Assembly (NCBI GenBank): GCA_946481965.1
Contig: CAMLPN010000002.1
Location: 51,654 to 115,653, forward strand
Direction: 5' to 3'
Length of the DNA: 64,000 nucleotides
DNA from: an uncultured Neisseriaceae bacterium
GTDB taxonomy: Bacteria > Pseudomonadota > Gammaproteobacteria > Burkholderiales > Neisseriaceae
Below the pieces are notes generated by a model. The model made no database searches, was not told the DNA's origin, and saw nothing but the letters and a program-made list of their open reading frames with translations. How positions within the stretch are numbered: the stretch's first letter is position 1; each line of letters begins with the position of its first letter. A program made the position numbers and the translations under genes. Positions 28,126 to 38,006 of this stretch are shown here, one piece after another.

Positions 28126-29316
28126 GTGAATAAAAAAGTATTACTTGGCATTAGTGGTGGTATTGCAGCATATAAAAGTTGTGAGTTGGTGCGGTTGTTG
28201 AAAAAGGCAGGCCATCAGGTTAATGTGGTGATGACGCGTGCAGCAATGGATTTTATTAGCCCAACGACTTTTCAGGCTCTTAGTGGTGAACCGGTTTTTT
28301 TAGACACCCATGATGCTAATAGTGGTAATGGTATGGCCCATATTAATCTTTCCCGCCATGCTGATGTGATGCTGATTGCGCCGGCCTCAGCTAATACATT
28401 AGCTAAAATAGCTCACGGGGTAGCTGATAATTTGTTGACTACGTTAGTGGCGGCACGAAGCTGTCCGCTAGCTGTAGCGCCGGCGATGAATGTGCAAATG
28501 TGGAATAACCCACCTAATCAACGTAATCTGGCGCTATTAAAGCAGGATCAGATAAAGGTGTTTGGTCCGGCGACAGGAGAACAGGCTTGCGGAGAAGTTG
28601 GCAGTGGACGCATGCTGGAAGCTGAAGATTTAGCTGATTTGCTGTCTGATCTTTGGTCGCCATCATTATTAGAGGGTAAAAAAGTATTGATTACGGCAGG
28701 GGCGACATTTGAAGCAATTGATCCGGTACGCGGTATTACTAATATTTCCAGTGGCCAGATGGGTATGGCTTTGGCTCGTGCCTGTCGCGCTGCAGGGGCA
28801 TCTGTATCGTTGGTTTACGGTCAAGTACAGACAAAAATACCTGCTGGATTGAGTCATTATGAACAAGCGATTAGTGGTGATGCTATGTACGCTGCAGTTC
28901 ATCGTCTGATTGACCAACAGGATGTGTTTATTTCTGTAGCAGCTGTAGCCGATTATAAAGTGAAAAACCGCAGTGAACAGAAACTGAAAAAACAAGATGG
29001 CAAAAATGTTCCGGTTATTGAGCTCACAGAAAATGCCGATATTCTTGACTCTGTGGCAAAATTACCTGATCCACCGTTTTGTATTGGTTTTGCTGCAGAA
29101 AGTGAACATGTACTCGAGTATGGTCGTGCTAAACGCTTAAAAAAAGGGGTGCCATTATTGGTCGCCAATCAGGTTTCTCAGGCAATGGGTAAAAGCACCA
29201 ATCAGGTTATTTTACTAGATGATGAAGAAGAAATCGCTTTACCACAAATGAGTAAAAACGAGACTGCTACAGCTATCGTTACTCGGCTGGCTCAATTATT
29301 AAACAGCTTGGTTTAA
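28126..29316 (+). CDS. coaBC: Bifunctional phosphopantothenoylcysteine decarboxylase/synthetase
   Basis: 396 residues. The CoaC half contains LLGISGGIAAYKSCELVRLL, the flavin/active-site region ISLSRHADVMLIAPASANT-like (NLSRHADVML), PAMNVQMW and GEQACGEVGSGRM. The CoaB half has ITAGATFEAIDPVRGITN, VAAVADYK and the KLKK loop. It converts phosphopantothenate to phosphopantetheine in coenzyme A synthesis. The GTG start at 28126 follows GAGG at 28117-28120; the longer ATG frame from 28021 lacks such a site and adds a non-family extension. It precedes dut, the same pair found in many proteobacteria. Confidence 0.95.
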   Translation: MNKKVLLGISGGIAAYKSCELVRLLKKAGHQVNVVMTRAAMDFISPTTFQALSGEPVFLDTHDANSGNGMAHINLSRHADVMLIAPASANTLAKIAHGVADNLLTTLVAARSCPLAVAPAMNVQMWNNPPNQRNLALLKQDQIKVFGPATGEQACGEVGSGRMLEAEDLADLLSDLWSPSLLEGKKVLITAGATFEAIDPVRGITNISSGQMGMALARACRAAGASVSLVYGQVQTKIPAGLSHYEQAISGDAMYAAVHRLIDQQDVFISVAAVADYKVKNRSEQKLKKQDGKNVPVIELTENADILDSVAKLPDPPFCIGFAAESEHVLEYGRAKRLKKGVPLLVANQVSQAMGKSTNQVILLDDEEEIALPQMSKNETATAIVTRLAQLLNSLV

Positions 29317-29381
29317 TTTAACTTAGCTTTTTAAATTAACGTTATTTATGTTTTCAATCTATCTATGATAAAGAATGGTTT

Positions 29382-29843
29382 ATGAGTAATTCTCAATTAT
29401 CTGTACAAATTAAAATTTTACATCCGTTAATGGCTGATCAGTTACCTCAATATGCTACATCTGGTTCAGCAGGGCTTGATCTACGAGCTTGTATTGAACA
29501 ACCGATAACTTTGCAACCGGGAGAAACTTATCTGGTCCCAACCGGATTGGCTATACATCTGGCTGATCCAAACTATGCTGCACTGATTTTACCGCGTTCC
29601 GGTTTGGGACATAAAAACGGTATTGTATTGGGTAATTTAGTTGGATTGATTGATTCAGATTATCAGGGTGAATTAAAAGTATCATTGTGGAACCGTGGAC
29701 AAGAAGAGTTTGTTATCGAACCGTTAGCGCGCATTGCGCAGATGATAATTATTCCGATTATGCAGGCGAATTTCACAGTAGTAGAGGAGTTCGCACAAAG
29801 TGACCGTGGAGAAGGAGGATTTGGCAGTACCGGTCATCAGTAA
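29382..29843 (+). CDS. dut: dUTP diphosphatase
   Basis: 153 residues with the trimeric dUTPase motifs in order: [41 protein letters not shown] and the C-terminal [10 protein letters not shown] that closes over the active site. It hydrolyses dUTP to dUMP, keeping uracil out of DNA and feeding dTMP synthesis. It lies 65 bp after coaBC and ends in a clear terminator. Confidence 0.97.
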   Translation: MSNSQLSVQIKILHPLMADQLPQYATSGSAGLDLRACIEQPITLQPGETYLVPTGLAIHLADPNYAALILPRSGLGHKNGIVLGNLVGLIDSDYQGELKVSLWNRGQEEFVIEPLARIAQMIIIPIMQANFTVVEEFAQSDRGEGGFGSTGHQ

Positions 29844-29867
29844 TTGAATTATTGCTATACAGATGAG

Positions 29868-29903
29868 AAGCAAGGTATCCCTCCAGGATAACCTTGCTTT
29901 TTG
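29868..29903 (+). terminator. Rho-independent terminator after dut
   Basis: AAGCAAGGTATCC and GGATAACCTTGCTT pair with one bulge, followed by TTTTTG. Confidence 0.8.
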
Positions 29904-29969
29904 CCATGGCAATGGCGTTGAACTTTTTAAGTTTATCTGCTTCAGATGCAATTACCAAGACAACAATAT

Positions 29970-32033
29970 TTATTGCTGGCTATAACGATCAATCAAAGTT
30001 TGCTGCATATTGACCGGTGCTTCGGCGCCAGTTCGTTTTATACGTTGATATTCTCCATTGGGTTGCATCATCCAGGCACACTGATTATCAGAAAGTGCCA
30101 GCAAAAGAGCTTCTTTAATTATGCGGTGTTTTAAATCCGTTGTTTCTATTGGGGTACAAATTTCTACTCGTCTGAATAAATTGCGTCCCATCCAGTCTGC
30201 ACTGGATATCCATACTTTACTCTGACCTCCATTGGTGAAACAGAATACTCGTGCATGTTCAAGTAAGCGACCGACAATGGAACGTACTCTGATGTTTTCG
30301 GATAGGCCTTTGACGCCTGGGCGCAGAATACACATTCCACGAATAATCAGTTCTACCTGTACGCCAGCCTGACTGGCTTCATATAAAGCTTCAATGATAG
30401 TCGGCTCAACTAATGCATTCATTTTGGCAATAATACGTGCCGGTTTACCAGCTTTGGCATGCTCAATTTCTTCCGCGATACTGTCCAGTAGCATTTTATG
30501 TAAAGTGAATGGACTCTGAGCGATTTTATGCAGGTTGTTAGGTTGACCTAATCCGGTAATTTCCATGAAGACGGTGTTAATATCTCCGGTAATATCATCA
30601 TCGCAGGTCATTAGCCCTAAATCAGTGTAGATACGACTGGTTCCCTGATGATAGTTGCCGGTACTGATATGGGCATAACGTTTCAATTGGCCTTGTTCTC
30701 TGCGCACTATGAGTGCCATCTTGGCATGAATTTTATAGCCAAATACGCCAAATACAACGTGTGCTCCTACGGCTTCTAACTGACTTGCCCAGTTAAGATT
30801 GGTTTCTTCATCAAAGCGAGCCATTAACTCCACGACTACAGTGACCTGTTTACCAGCTAATGCTGCTTTCATTAATGCTTTAACCAAATCGGAACTGCTG
30901 CCGGTGCGGTAGATGGTCATTTTAATGGCAATGACTTCTGGATCCTCAGCCGCCTGCTGAATGAGACGTACTGTAGGTTCAAAAGACTGATAGGGATGGT
31001 AAAGTAAAACGTCTTCTTGTTGAATCACATCGAATAAATTGTGATTTTTATTCAGAGAGGTTGGAACGCCTGGAGTGAAGGGTTTAAACTTCAAATCATT
31101 ACGCTCAATCATGTCTGGAACAGCCATTAAACGTACTAAATTAACCGGACCATTTACCCGATATAGTTCATCCTTACTAAGATGAAAATGACTAAGTAGA
31201 AAATTGTATACATGTTCGGGACAATTATCGGCAACCTCCAATCTAACCCCGTCGCCGTATTGCCGATCCTGTAATTCACCGGCAATCGCCACACCAAGGT
31301 TTTCAAGATCTTCTTCAGCAACACTTAATTCACTGTCGCGCGTCAGTCTAAACTGATAACAGCCTTTTACATTCATGCCGGTGAAAAGAGTATGGACATG
31401 AGCATGTAGAATTGATGACAGAAATACAAAGCCGTCGTGACCATCGCATAGTTCTTTAGGTAATTGCAAAATACGTGGCAAAATACGTGGTGCTTGTACT
31501 ATCGCCATACCGCCTAGGCGACCAAATGCATCTTTTCCTTCTAATTCTACGGCGAAATTAAGTGATTTATTCAGTAAGCGCGGGAAAGGATGAGAAGGAT
31601 CAAGACCTATTGGCGTCAATATCGGTAATAATTCATGACGAAAATATTCGGCAACCCATTGTTGCTGTCCTTCATTCCAGGAACTACGAGGATAAAAAGA
31701 GATACCTTTTTTGCGTAATGCCGGAATTAATTCATCATTAAAAATGCGATATTGTTCCGCAATAATCTTATGTGCTTCTACCGTTACATTAGCAATAACT
31801 GTATCTGGTAATTCACCATTAATCAGTGGAATTTGTGGAGCCCGCTGCTTGGTACGACGTAACCATGCCATTCGTACTTCGAAAAATTCATCCAGATTAG
31901 AAGAAACAATACACAAAAAGCGTAAACGTTCTAGTAACGGAATCTGCTCATCCTGAGCCTGTGCCAGCACACGACGGTTAAAAGCCAACAGGCTCAATTC
32001 CCGACAAAGTAAGCGAGACTGCGATTGGGACAT
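29970..32033 (-). CDS. ppk: Polyphosphate kinase 1
   Basis: 687 residues, the full PPK1 length. The N-terminal helical domain (ELSLLAFNRRVLAQAQ, SSNLDEFFEVRMAWL) is followed by the head domain and two phospholipase-D-like catalytic domains. The motif KIHAKMALIVRREQG contains the autophosphorylated histidine, and LLEHARVFCFTNGG the second conserved histidine. It reversibly polymerises ATP gamma-phosphate into polyphosphate, with roles in stress survival and phosphate storage. It is monocistronic here, convergent with dut. Confidence 0.97.
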   Translation of the reverse strand: MSQSQSRLLCRELSLLAFNRRVLAQAQDEQIPLLERLRFLCIVSSNLDEFFEVRMAWLRRTKQRAPQIPLINGELPDTVIANVTVEAHKIIAEQYRIFNDELIPALRKKGISFYPRSSWNEGQQQWVAEYFRHELLPILTPIGLDPSHPFPRLLNKSLNFAVELEGKDAFGRLGGMAIVQAPRILPRILQLPKELCDGHDGFVFLSSILHAHVHTLFTGMNVKGCYQFRLTRDSELSVAEEDLENLGVAIAGELQDRQYGDGVRLEVADNCPEHVYNFLLSHFHLSKDELYRVNGPVNLVRLMAVPDMIERNDLKFKPFTPGVPTSLNKNHNLFDVIQQEDVLLYHPYQSFEPTVRLIQQAAEDPEVIAIKMTIYRTGSSSDLVKALMKAALAGKQVTVVVELMARFDEETNLNWASQLEAVGAHVVFGVFGYKIHAKMALIVRREQGQLKRYAHISTGNYHQGTSRIYTDLGLMTCDDDITGDINTVFMEITGLGQPNNLHKIAQSPFTLHKMLLDSIAEEIEHAKAGKPARIIAKMNALVEPTIIEALYEASQAGVQVELIIRGMCILRPGVKGLSENIRVRSIVGRLLEHARVFCFTNGGQSKVWISSADWMGRNLFRRVEICTPIETTDLKHRIIKEALLLALSDNQCAWMMQPNGEYQRIKRTGAEAPVNMQQTLIDRYSQQ

Positions 32034-32129
32034 AATAAATACCTTTGACTGTTTTAATGTGTCAGTATTAGTCAGTTAATTTTAAGGGTATTAACCTTGT
32101 CACTAATCTGGCTGAGGGTCAAGTCCTAT

Positions 32130-32669
32130 TCATTCAGAAAGTAACCATGGATTCTGAATAAATTGGCATGGATTATTATAATTCAATACTTTAGCATAAT
32201 TGCCTGCAGCAGTGGCATTTGGTGGGATATCCTTAGTTACGACACTTCCGGCACCGATAGTCGCATTATCGCCAATACAAACATTTTCAATTACATTACA
32301 GTTGGGACCAATATAAACATTATTGCCAATAGTAGCTGCACTTCCTTGATTGGCCCCAATGACCGTATAAGGAGATAAATTGACATTATTTCCCAGACGT
32401 GCGGATTGATTGATAATCAATGGACCACCGTGACCAATATATAAACCATAGCCAATACAGGTATGAGGGCTGATAATAATGCCACTGCGTTTTTTTTGCC
32501 AGACATACATCGGATAGGCTAACTGGTGCCACCAGCCAGAAGCTGAAGCCAATCTAAGCCAAAAAGTGAAACGAAAGCCACGGTTAAACAAATATTGTTT
32601 AATAAAAGTACCCAAATCGGTACGACCACTATAACGAAATAAGTCGCTTTTAATCAGCTTAATAACCAT
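32130..32669 (-). CDS. Left-handed beta-helix acetyltransferase (serine acetyltransferase-like)
   Basis: 179 residues. A short helical N-terminus (LIKSDLFRYSGRTDLGTFIK) is followed by hexapeptide repeats (IGYGLYIGHGGPLIIN, IGNNVYIGPNCNVIE, IGDNATIGAGSVVTKDIPPN). It lacks the long N-terminal helical domain of true CysE, so it is more likely an O-acetyltransferase of surface polysaccharide or sugar, in the subgroup often annotated as serine acetyltransferase. The substrate is unknown, and its neighbours (ppk, yggX) do not help. Confidence 0.8.
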   Translation of the reverse strand: MVIKLIKSDLFRYSGRTDLGTFIKQYLFNRGFRFTFWLRLASASGWWHQLAYPMYVWQKKRSGIIISPHTCIGYGLYIGHGGPLIINQSARLGNNVNLSPYTVIGANQGSAATIGNNVYIGPNCNVIENVCIGDNATIGAGSVVTKDIPPNATAAGNYAKVLNYNNPCQFIQNPWLLSE

Positions 32670-32700
32670 AGATTTTGAATTGTAAGCTATTCAGTATATC

Positions 32701-32732
32701 AAAAAGGCTGTTCTATTTAATCTAGAACAGCC
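32701..32732 (-). terminator. Terminator of the Fe-trafficking protein gene
   Basis: GGCTGTTCT / AGAACAGCC stem; on the minus strand it is followed by TTTTTGATA. Confidence 0.8.
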
Positions 32733-32740
32733 AATGTAAA

Positions 32741-33013
32741 TCAGTTTTCTTGTGGGGTATAGCCACTGATCTGATCAGCGCCTTCTCCAAAAAAATAATT
32801 TTCCATTTGCTCACTGATGTATTCTCGTGCACGTGGATCAGCCAGACTCAAACGATTTTCATTAATAATCATTGTTTGATAACGTAACCAACCGTCCCAA
32901 GCTTCCTGGGAAACATTTTCATAGATGCGTTTACCCAATGCATTTGGCAGGGGTGGAAATTTTAATCCGGGCGCTTCCTTATCCAGTTTGATGCAATGTA
33001 CCATGCGACTCAT
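32741..33013 (-). CDS. yggX: Probable Fe(2+)-trafficking protein YggX
   Basis: 90 residues, the size of YggX. The conserved blocks are [14 protein letters not shown] with the single cysteine, [36 protein letters not shown] and EQMENYFFG. YggX protects Fe-S enzymes against oxidative damage and is thought to handle labile iron. An AAGGAAG-type site precedes the start. In gamma-proteobacteria it is linked to mutY; here it is alone, next to the acyltransferase gene. Confidence 0.95.
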   Translation of the reverse strand: MSRMVHCIKLDKEAPGLKFPPLPNALGKRIYENVSQEAWDGWLRYQTMIINENRLSLADPRAREYISEQMENYFFGEGADQISGYTPQEN

Positions 33014-33500
33014 ATGACTTCCTTATGGCAATTCAGGTAAAAAAGAGATTGTAAAAGATTTTTGTACTTTTGCGGCTACCGTGAGCAATGAATTACAAGA
33101 TAAATTGGTTTTTATATCAATGTAAATTATTAAAATAATTATTATAACTATAAATTTACAATAACCTTCTATTAACATATTGATAGCTATAATATATGGA
33201 AATGGTATTGTTTTGATGAAAGTTAAAAAATTTTTAAAAAGAAAGTAAATAATATAACGAATTTAATATTTTCAATTATTGAAATAATTCATTTCAATAA
33301 GTTATTTGTCATATTTTAAATACTTGTTTATAATTAAAATTTAGTGTGAAGTTGAACATTTAAGAGACAAATTCAATTAAGCGTAATCTGTGATAGACAG
33401 AAATTTAGCTTACTAATAATCAATAAATATTTGCAAACTCTACAAATCACAGAAATCAGTAGCTTATTCAGTATGCTAACGTAATGATACGGAATGCTAA
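33014..33500. other. A+T-rich intergenic region
   Basis: About 490 bp with no gene or terminator that I can support; it is strongly A+T-rich with only short inverted repeats. Confidence 0.4.
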
Positions 33501-34289
33501 TTATCTAACCGACATTAAGTAAAACAACTGCATGATCAATACTGTCAAAGCCACAATTGATGCCAGAGTCCAATTGAATTCTTTGGCTAACTTATCCTGC
33601 TGATGATGAAGATATTCGGTTTTAGCATGAATAGCATCCGTTTTTTCAATAGCATCATTTAGCAATAACGGAACATCAGCCTGTCGCTGTGTTTCTCCAG
33701 GCAGTAAAGTAAAAACAAGATTATTAAGATTGCCAATATTGCCATTCATTTCGATATTAGTAGCGCCGGCTTCCGGTAAAGGGATTGGTGTATTAGGATT
33801 ACTGACCACAGAAGATGTCTGCACTACTTCATTATTAATAAGTTGCTTTTGCAGATCGGTTTGGTTCACTACCTGAGCAACATTGGGTGTCTGTATTTCA
33901 ATTCGACGGCTAGATGGATTCAATAACGTGTTCAAATTCGGAGGAAATTTTTCCGCTGTCATTTGCGTTGCTGGCGGAACTGAATCACTGTTTTGAGCTG
34001 ATGATGGTTTTTGCTGGCGTTTGGCTAAGGCGTTTGGATTCATGCTCAGGGCACTGGACAACATATCCATCACTTCAGCAGCATTGGTGGAGGAATTAGC
34101 TGACGAAGTTTTGTTTATATTTTTTCCCTGCTTGGTTGATGAGGTTGATTTTTTAGCAGCCGTTTTTGATACGACAGTAAAACGATGCTGGCATTGACGG
34201 CATTCAACACGACAGCCACCTGTACTTGGTGGGGCAACATAATTTTCCCTATGACATTTGGGGCAGATTACAGTCATCGTTTTAGTCAT
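33501..34289 (-). CDS. Zinc-ribbon membrane protein (MJ0042-type)
   Basis: 262 residues. The N-terminus has a CPKCHRENY ... CRVECRQCQHRF zinc ribbon of the MJ0042 kind (four cysteines in CxxC pairs). A long Ser/Thr/Asn/Pro-rich disordered middle follows, with one membrane helix at the extreme C-terminus (TLASIVALTVLIMQLFYLM). In Betaproteobacteria a zinc-ribbon plus DUF3426 protein commonly follows prmA. This gene keeps that position and the ribbon, but I see no clear DUF3426 domain. The function is unknown, and the tail anchor puts the ribbon in the cytoplasm. Confidence 0.75.
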   Translation of the reverse strand: MTKTMTVICPKCHRENYVAPPSTGGCRVECRQCQHRFTVVSKTAAKKSTSSTKQGKNINKTSSANSSTNAAEVMDMLSSALSMNPNALAKRQQKPSSAQNSDSVPPATQMTAEKFPPNLNTLLNPSSRRIEIQTPNVAQVVNQTDLQKQLINNEVVQTSSVVSNPNTPIPLPEAGATNIEMNGNIGNLNNLVFTLLPGETQRQADVPLLLNDAIEKTDAIHAKTEYLHHQQDKLAKEFNWTLASIVALTVLIMQLFYLMSVR

Positions 34290-34412
34290 AATGATTATAG
34301 CTAACTTAAATGTTAAATAAAGAGTTAACCCAGTATACTCAGCATAGTAGCATTAGCATAACAGGGATTAAATTAATCTCAAAACCACAATAGGTAGTAT
34401 TTAAGCATATTA

Positions 34413-35309
34413 TTATGCTTTTTTGGTACCACTTATGCATACCCAACCATCGTTTAACCGTGGCTGGTTTAATTCGAACCATTGTGCATAAATACTGCTA
34501 AGCTCATCTGTCTGTTCAGCCAGAATACCAGACAAAACTATCTGACCGCCGGTACGAGTTCGCTCGGCCAGCATTTGTGCCAGTAGACGCAAAGGATTTG
34601 CCAGAATATTTGCAATAACAATATCAAACTGTTCGTTTTCGGGTAGCTCATCAGGTAAAAAGAAACGTGCTTCAACCTGATTTTTCTGAGCATTATCTCG
34701 ACTGGCGCGAATGGCTTGTTGATCAATATCCACACCAGTAGCACTTTGTGCCCCTAATTTTAATGCAGCAATAGTCAGAATACCGGATCCGCAGCCATAA
34801 TCCAGAATTTTTTCACCGCCATGAATATTTTGATCCAGCCACTGTAAACATAAATGTGTAGTGGGGTGGCTGCCAGTACCAAAGGCAAGACCAGGATCAA
34901 GTTGTAAATTAATAACATCTGCCTTAGTAGGTAGTGTATGCCATGAGGGCGTAATCCATAATCTGGGCGAAATCTGAATAGGTTCAAATTGCGATTGGGT
35001 TAATCGCACCCAGTCCTGTTCCGGAACAGATTCCAGATAATAAGCAGGCACAGCAATAGCGCAAGCTTGAGCAGCTTGCTGCACAATGATATTAATATCC
35101 GCCTGTTCATCAAAAAGTGCCACAATGTTACTTTGTTGCCATATTTCTTCTGTAGGCATGTCTGGTTCACCAAAAATCGGCTGCTCATTTTCACTGCCGG
35201 CATTGGCGTCTTCGATGGCTGTACTGAGTGCACCGTGCTCAATCAGCGCATCGGATAAAACATCCACCTGATCCTGAGGTACTGTAATGACAACTTGTTG
35301 GTAATGCAT
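34413..35309 (-). CDS. prmA: Ribosomal protein L11 methyltransferase
   Basis: 298 residues from ATG 35309 (MHYQQVVITVPQDQ); a GTG five codons upstream is possible but family members start at MxYQQ. The N-terminal substrate-binding domain has ALIEHGALSTAIEDA. The SAM fold has LDPGLAFGTGSHPTT, LDYGCGSGILTIAALKLGA and DIVIANILANPLRLL. It trimethylates lysines of L11. It is downstream of accC on the same strand, a common proteobacterial neighbour, with a hairpin between. Confidence 0.95.
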   Translation of the reverse strand: MHYQQVVITVPQDQVDVLSDALIEHGALSTAIEDANAGSENEQPIFGEPDMPTEEIWQQSNIVALFDEQADINIIVQQAAQACAIAVPAYYLESVPEQDWVRLTQSQFEPIQISPRLWITPSWHTLPTKADVINLQLDPGLAFGTGSHPTTHLCLQWLDQNIHGGEKILDYGCGSGILTIAALKLGAQSATGVDIDQQAIRASRDNAQKNQVEARFFLPDELPENEQFDIVIANILANPLRLLAQMLAERTRTGGQIVLSGILAEQTDELSSIYAQWFELNQPRLNDGWVCISGTKKA

Positions 35310-35350
35310 AATTTCTTTTATCACCGTAACGATAGGTTTTATATAAAACT

Positions 35351-35375
35351 TAAGGCAGCCACTGCGGCTGCCTAA
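35351..35375 (-). terminator. Hairpin between accC and prmA
   Basis: AGGCAGCC / GGCTGCCT stem with a 5-nt loop; the minus-strand tail TTAAGTTTT is T-rich but broken, so termination may be partial. Confidence 0.5.
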
Positions 35376-35407
35376 AAATTAAAGGCGCAATGTGTGCCTA
35401 TTGTAAA

Positions 35408-36766
35408 TTATTTTTCGCTTTCTTTGTGTTTTTGTAACCATTGTTCAAGATAATGGATACTTTCCCCACCTTTAATGAAACCCGGATCGACAAAAATATC
35501 TCGATGCAGATTAGTATTGGTTTTAATGCCGGTAATGGCTAACTCATTCAAAGCTACGCGCATTTTGGCTATTGCTTCATCACGATTACGACCGTGAGTA
35601 CATACTTTACCAATCATACTGTCATAGTAGGGAGGAACGGTATAACCCTGATAGATATGACTATCAATGCGCACCCCATTACCACCTGGTTGATGACAAC
35701 TCGCTATTAATCCCGGACTGGGTACAAATGTGTAGGGATCTTCAGCATTAATGCGACATTCAAACGCATGACCGCGCAGAGTAATATCTTTTTGGGTGTA
35801 GGATAGTGGTAAACCAGAAGCAATACGGATTTGTTCCTGAACAATATCCACACCGGTAATCAGTTCTGTAATTGCATGTTCGACCTGTACGCGGGTATTC
35901 ATTTCAATAAAGAAAAATTCACCATCCTCGTACAAAAACTCAAATGTACCGGCTCCACGATACTGAATGCGTTGGCAGGCAGCCACACAAGCTTCGCCGA
36001 TCTGTTTACGCTCTTTTTCGGTAATAAAAGGGGCAGGCGCTTCTTCAATAACTTTCTGATGACGGCGTTGCATAGAGCAATCACGTTCACCCAAATAAAT
36101 AGCATTACCGTGTTCATCGCATAAAACCTGTACTTCAATATGGCGCGGTTTTTGCAAATAACGTTCCATATAAACTTCGGGATTGCCAAAAGCAGCACCG
36201 GCTTCAGAACGGGTCATTTCAACCGCGGTGAGTAAATCCTCTGCTTTTTCAACCACACGCATACCACGACCACCGCCACCACCAGAAGCTTTGATAATGA
36301 CCGGATAACCTACCTCTTCACCGATACGTTGAATTTCGGCAGGATCTTCCGGCAAAGCGCCATCAGAACCGGGTACGCAAGGAACTCCAGCTGCAAGCAT
36401 AGCTGCTTTAGCACATACTTTGTCTCCCATTTGGCGGATGGTTTCCGGGCGTGGTCCGATAAAGACAAAACCAGATTCTTCTACTTTTTCTGCAAAATCG
36501 TCATTTTCTGCCAGAAATCCATAACCAGGATGAATAGCATCTGCATCAGTAACTTCTGCCGCAGATATCAAAGCAGGAATATTTAAATAACTTTGTGCTG
36601 AACTGGCTGGGCCAATACAGACAGATTCGTTCGCCAGTTTGACATGCAGAGCTTCACTGTCAGCCTCTGAATGTACCGCAACAGTAGCGATACCCATTTC
36701 ATGACAAGCGCGTAGAATACGCAGAGCAATTTCGCCACGATTGGCAATAAGTACTTTTTTTAGCAT
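35408..36766 (-). CDS. accC: Biotin carboxylase subunit of acetyl-CoA carboxylase
   Basis: 452 residues, nearly the E. coli length (449). It opens with [19 protein letters not shown] and carries the ATP-grasp glycine loop [14 protein letters not shown], the biotin carboxylase motif [19 protein letters not shown] and [14 protein letters not shown]. It carboxylates the biotin on AccB, the first committed step of fatty acid synthesis. It lies 45 bp downstream of accB in the aroQ-accB-accC order. Confidence 0.98.
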   Translation of the reverse strand: MLKKVLIANRGEIALRILRACHEMGIATVAVHSEADSEALHVKLANESVCIGPASSAQSYLNIPALISAAEVTDADAIHPGYGFLAENDDFAEKVEESGFVFIGPRPETIRQMGDKVCAKAAMLAAGVPCVPGSDGALPEDPAEIQRIGEEVGYPVIIKASGGGGGRGMRVVEKAEDLLTAVEMTRSEAGAAFGNPEVYMERYLQKPRHIEVQVLCDEHGNAIYLGERDCSMQRRHQKVIEEAPAPFITEKERKQIGEACVAACQRIQYRGAGTFEFLYEDGEFFFIEMNTRVQVEHAITELITGVDIVQEQIRIASGLPLSYTQKDITLRGHAFECRINAEDPYTFVPSPGLIASCHQPGGNGVRIDSHIYQGYTVPPYYDSMIGKVCTHGRNRDEAIAKMRVALNELAITGIKTNTNLHRDIFVDPGFIKGGESIHYLEQWLQKHKESEK

Positions 36767-36811
36767 AAAGCAATACCTTTTAAAGATCGTTAAATGGGAT
36801 AGGTACTGCTG

Positions 36812-37276
36812 TTATTCAATAATAAACAATGGTTCACCGTATTCTACGGGCTGACCATTGGATACCAGAATTTCTTTTATGACACCGCTGCTGTCAGCTT
36901 CGATTTCATTCATCAGTTTCATGGCTTCAATGATACATAAAGTATCACCGGCATTAACTGTCTGCCCAACTTCAACAAAAGGTGCAGAAGTCGGACTGGC
37001 GGCACGATAAAAGGTACCAACCATCGGCGATTTAAAAGCATTGTCCAAATTTGGACCAGAAGCTGCTACTGTTGTTTCAGCTTGCTCTGCTGTTGTGGTA
37101 ACCGGAGCAGAAGAAGGCACGGCCTGTGGCTGTATAGGAGCGTGATTATAGATAGGTTGTGCCACGTTTGTAGTACGGGTAATGCGTACTTTTTCTTCAC
37201 CCTCTGTTACTTCAATTTCAGCAATACCTGATTCTTCAACCAGATCAATTAATTTTTTTAGTTTGCGTAAATCCAT
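36812..37276 (-). CDS. accB: Biotin carboxyl carrier protein
   Basis: 154 residues: an N-terminal helical segment, an Ala/Pro/Thr-rich linker, and a C-terminal biotinyl domain. The biotin motif [10 protein letters not shown] places the modified lysine at about residue 120, and [12 protein letters not shown] is the conserved opening of the domain. It carries carboxybiotin between AccC and the transcarboxylase. aroQ lies just upstream (48 bp), and the three genes probably form one operon. Confidence 0.98.
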   Translation of the reverse strand: MDLRKLKKLIDLVEESGIAEIEVTEGEEKVRITRTTNVAQPIYNHAPIQPQAVPSSAPVTTTAEQAETTVAASGPNLDNAFKSPMVGTFYRAASPTSAPFVEVGQTVNAGDTLCIIEAMKLMNEIEADSSGVIKEILVSNGQPVEYGEPLFIIE

Positions 37277-37323
37277 AATTAGGAACCCTTGTGATTATTT
37301 TATTACCACTATTACTATTAAAA

Positions 37324-37776
37324 TTAGTGGCCATTCTCTTTAATGTATTGAATTGCTCGACACAATGCCGCTTCATAGCCATAAATACCCAAACCGCAAA
37401 TCACACCAAGTGCGATATCGGACAAATAAGAATGGTGACGAAAGGCTTCGCGTGCATGAATATTGGAAATATGAACTTCTATAAAAGGTTTAGCCGCAGC
37501 TGCAAATGCATCGCGAATGGCAACACTTGTATGGGTAAAAGCGCCGGGATTAATGATAATAAAGGCAGTTTCATCATCCATCGCCGCCTGAATACGCTCA
37601 ATCAGCACATGCTCAGCATTACTTTGTAACGTTTCTAACGTCAAACCGGCAGCCTGTGATTGTTCGGCTAAATTTTGGTTGATATCTGCCAGCGTGGTAT
37701 GGCCATAAATGTGCGGTTCACGCGCGCCTAGTAAATTTAGATTTGGTCCATTCAGAACCAGAATTGAGGCACTCAT
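37324..37776 (-). CDS. aroQ: 3-dehydroquinate dehydratase, type II
   Basis: 150 residues with the type II signatures: [19 protein letters not shown] (flexible lid tyrosine), [36 protein letters not shown] and the C-terminal [11 protein letters not shown]. It dehydrates 3-dehydroquinate in the shikimate pathway as a dodecamer. It is the first gene of the aroQ-accB-accC block, an arrangement widespread in proteobacteria. Confidence 0.97.
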   Translation of the reverse strand: MSASILVLNGPNLNLLGAREPHIYGHTTLADINQNLAEQSQAAGLTLETLQSNAEHVLIERIQAAMDDETAFIIINPGAFTHTSVAIRDAFAAAAKPFIEVHISNIHAREAFRHHSYLSDIALGVICGLGIYGYEAALCRAIQYIKENGH

Positions 37777-38006
37777 ATTTGTTTAATTAAATCGAATTTC
37801 CGTCATTTTTGCCGAAAATGAGCGTAGATGTCCAGCAATTTTGTATTTATTTCACACTGTAAACAGAATAAATAAAAAATTTACTAGCTCAAATGAGCTT
37901 GAGTAAGCCCACTAATCAACGTCTTTCGCTTTGCAAATTAATGTATTTCTCAGCATAGCTAAGCAAGTTTATAATACGCATTTTGCCTGAAGCAGGGCGA
38001 GAATAT

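Noticed and set aside
29724-29958. Minus-strand frames over the dut 3' end and terminator
   Set aside because: They run through the dut coding end and its terminator hairpin and have no ribosome site or family.
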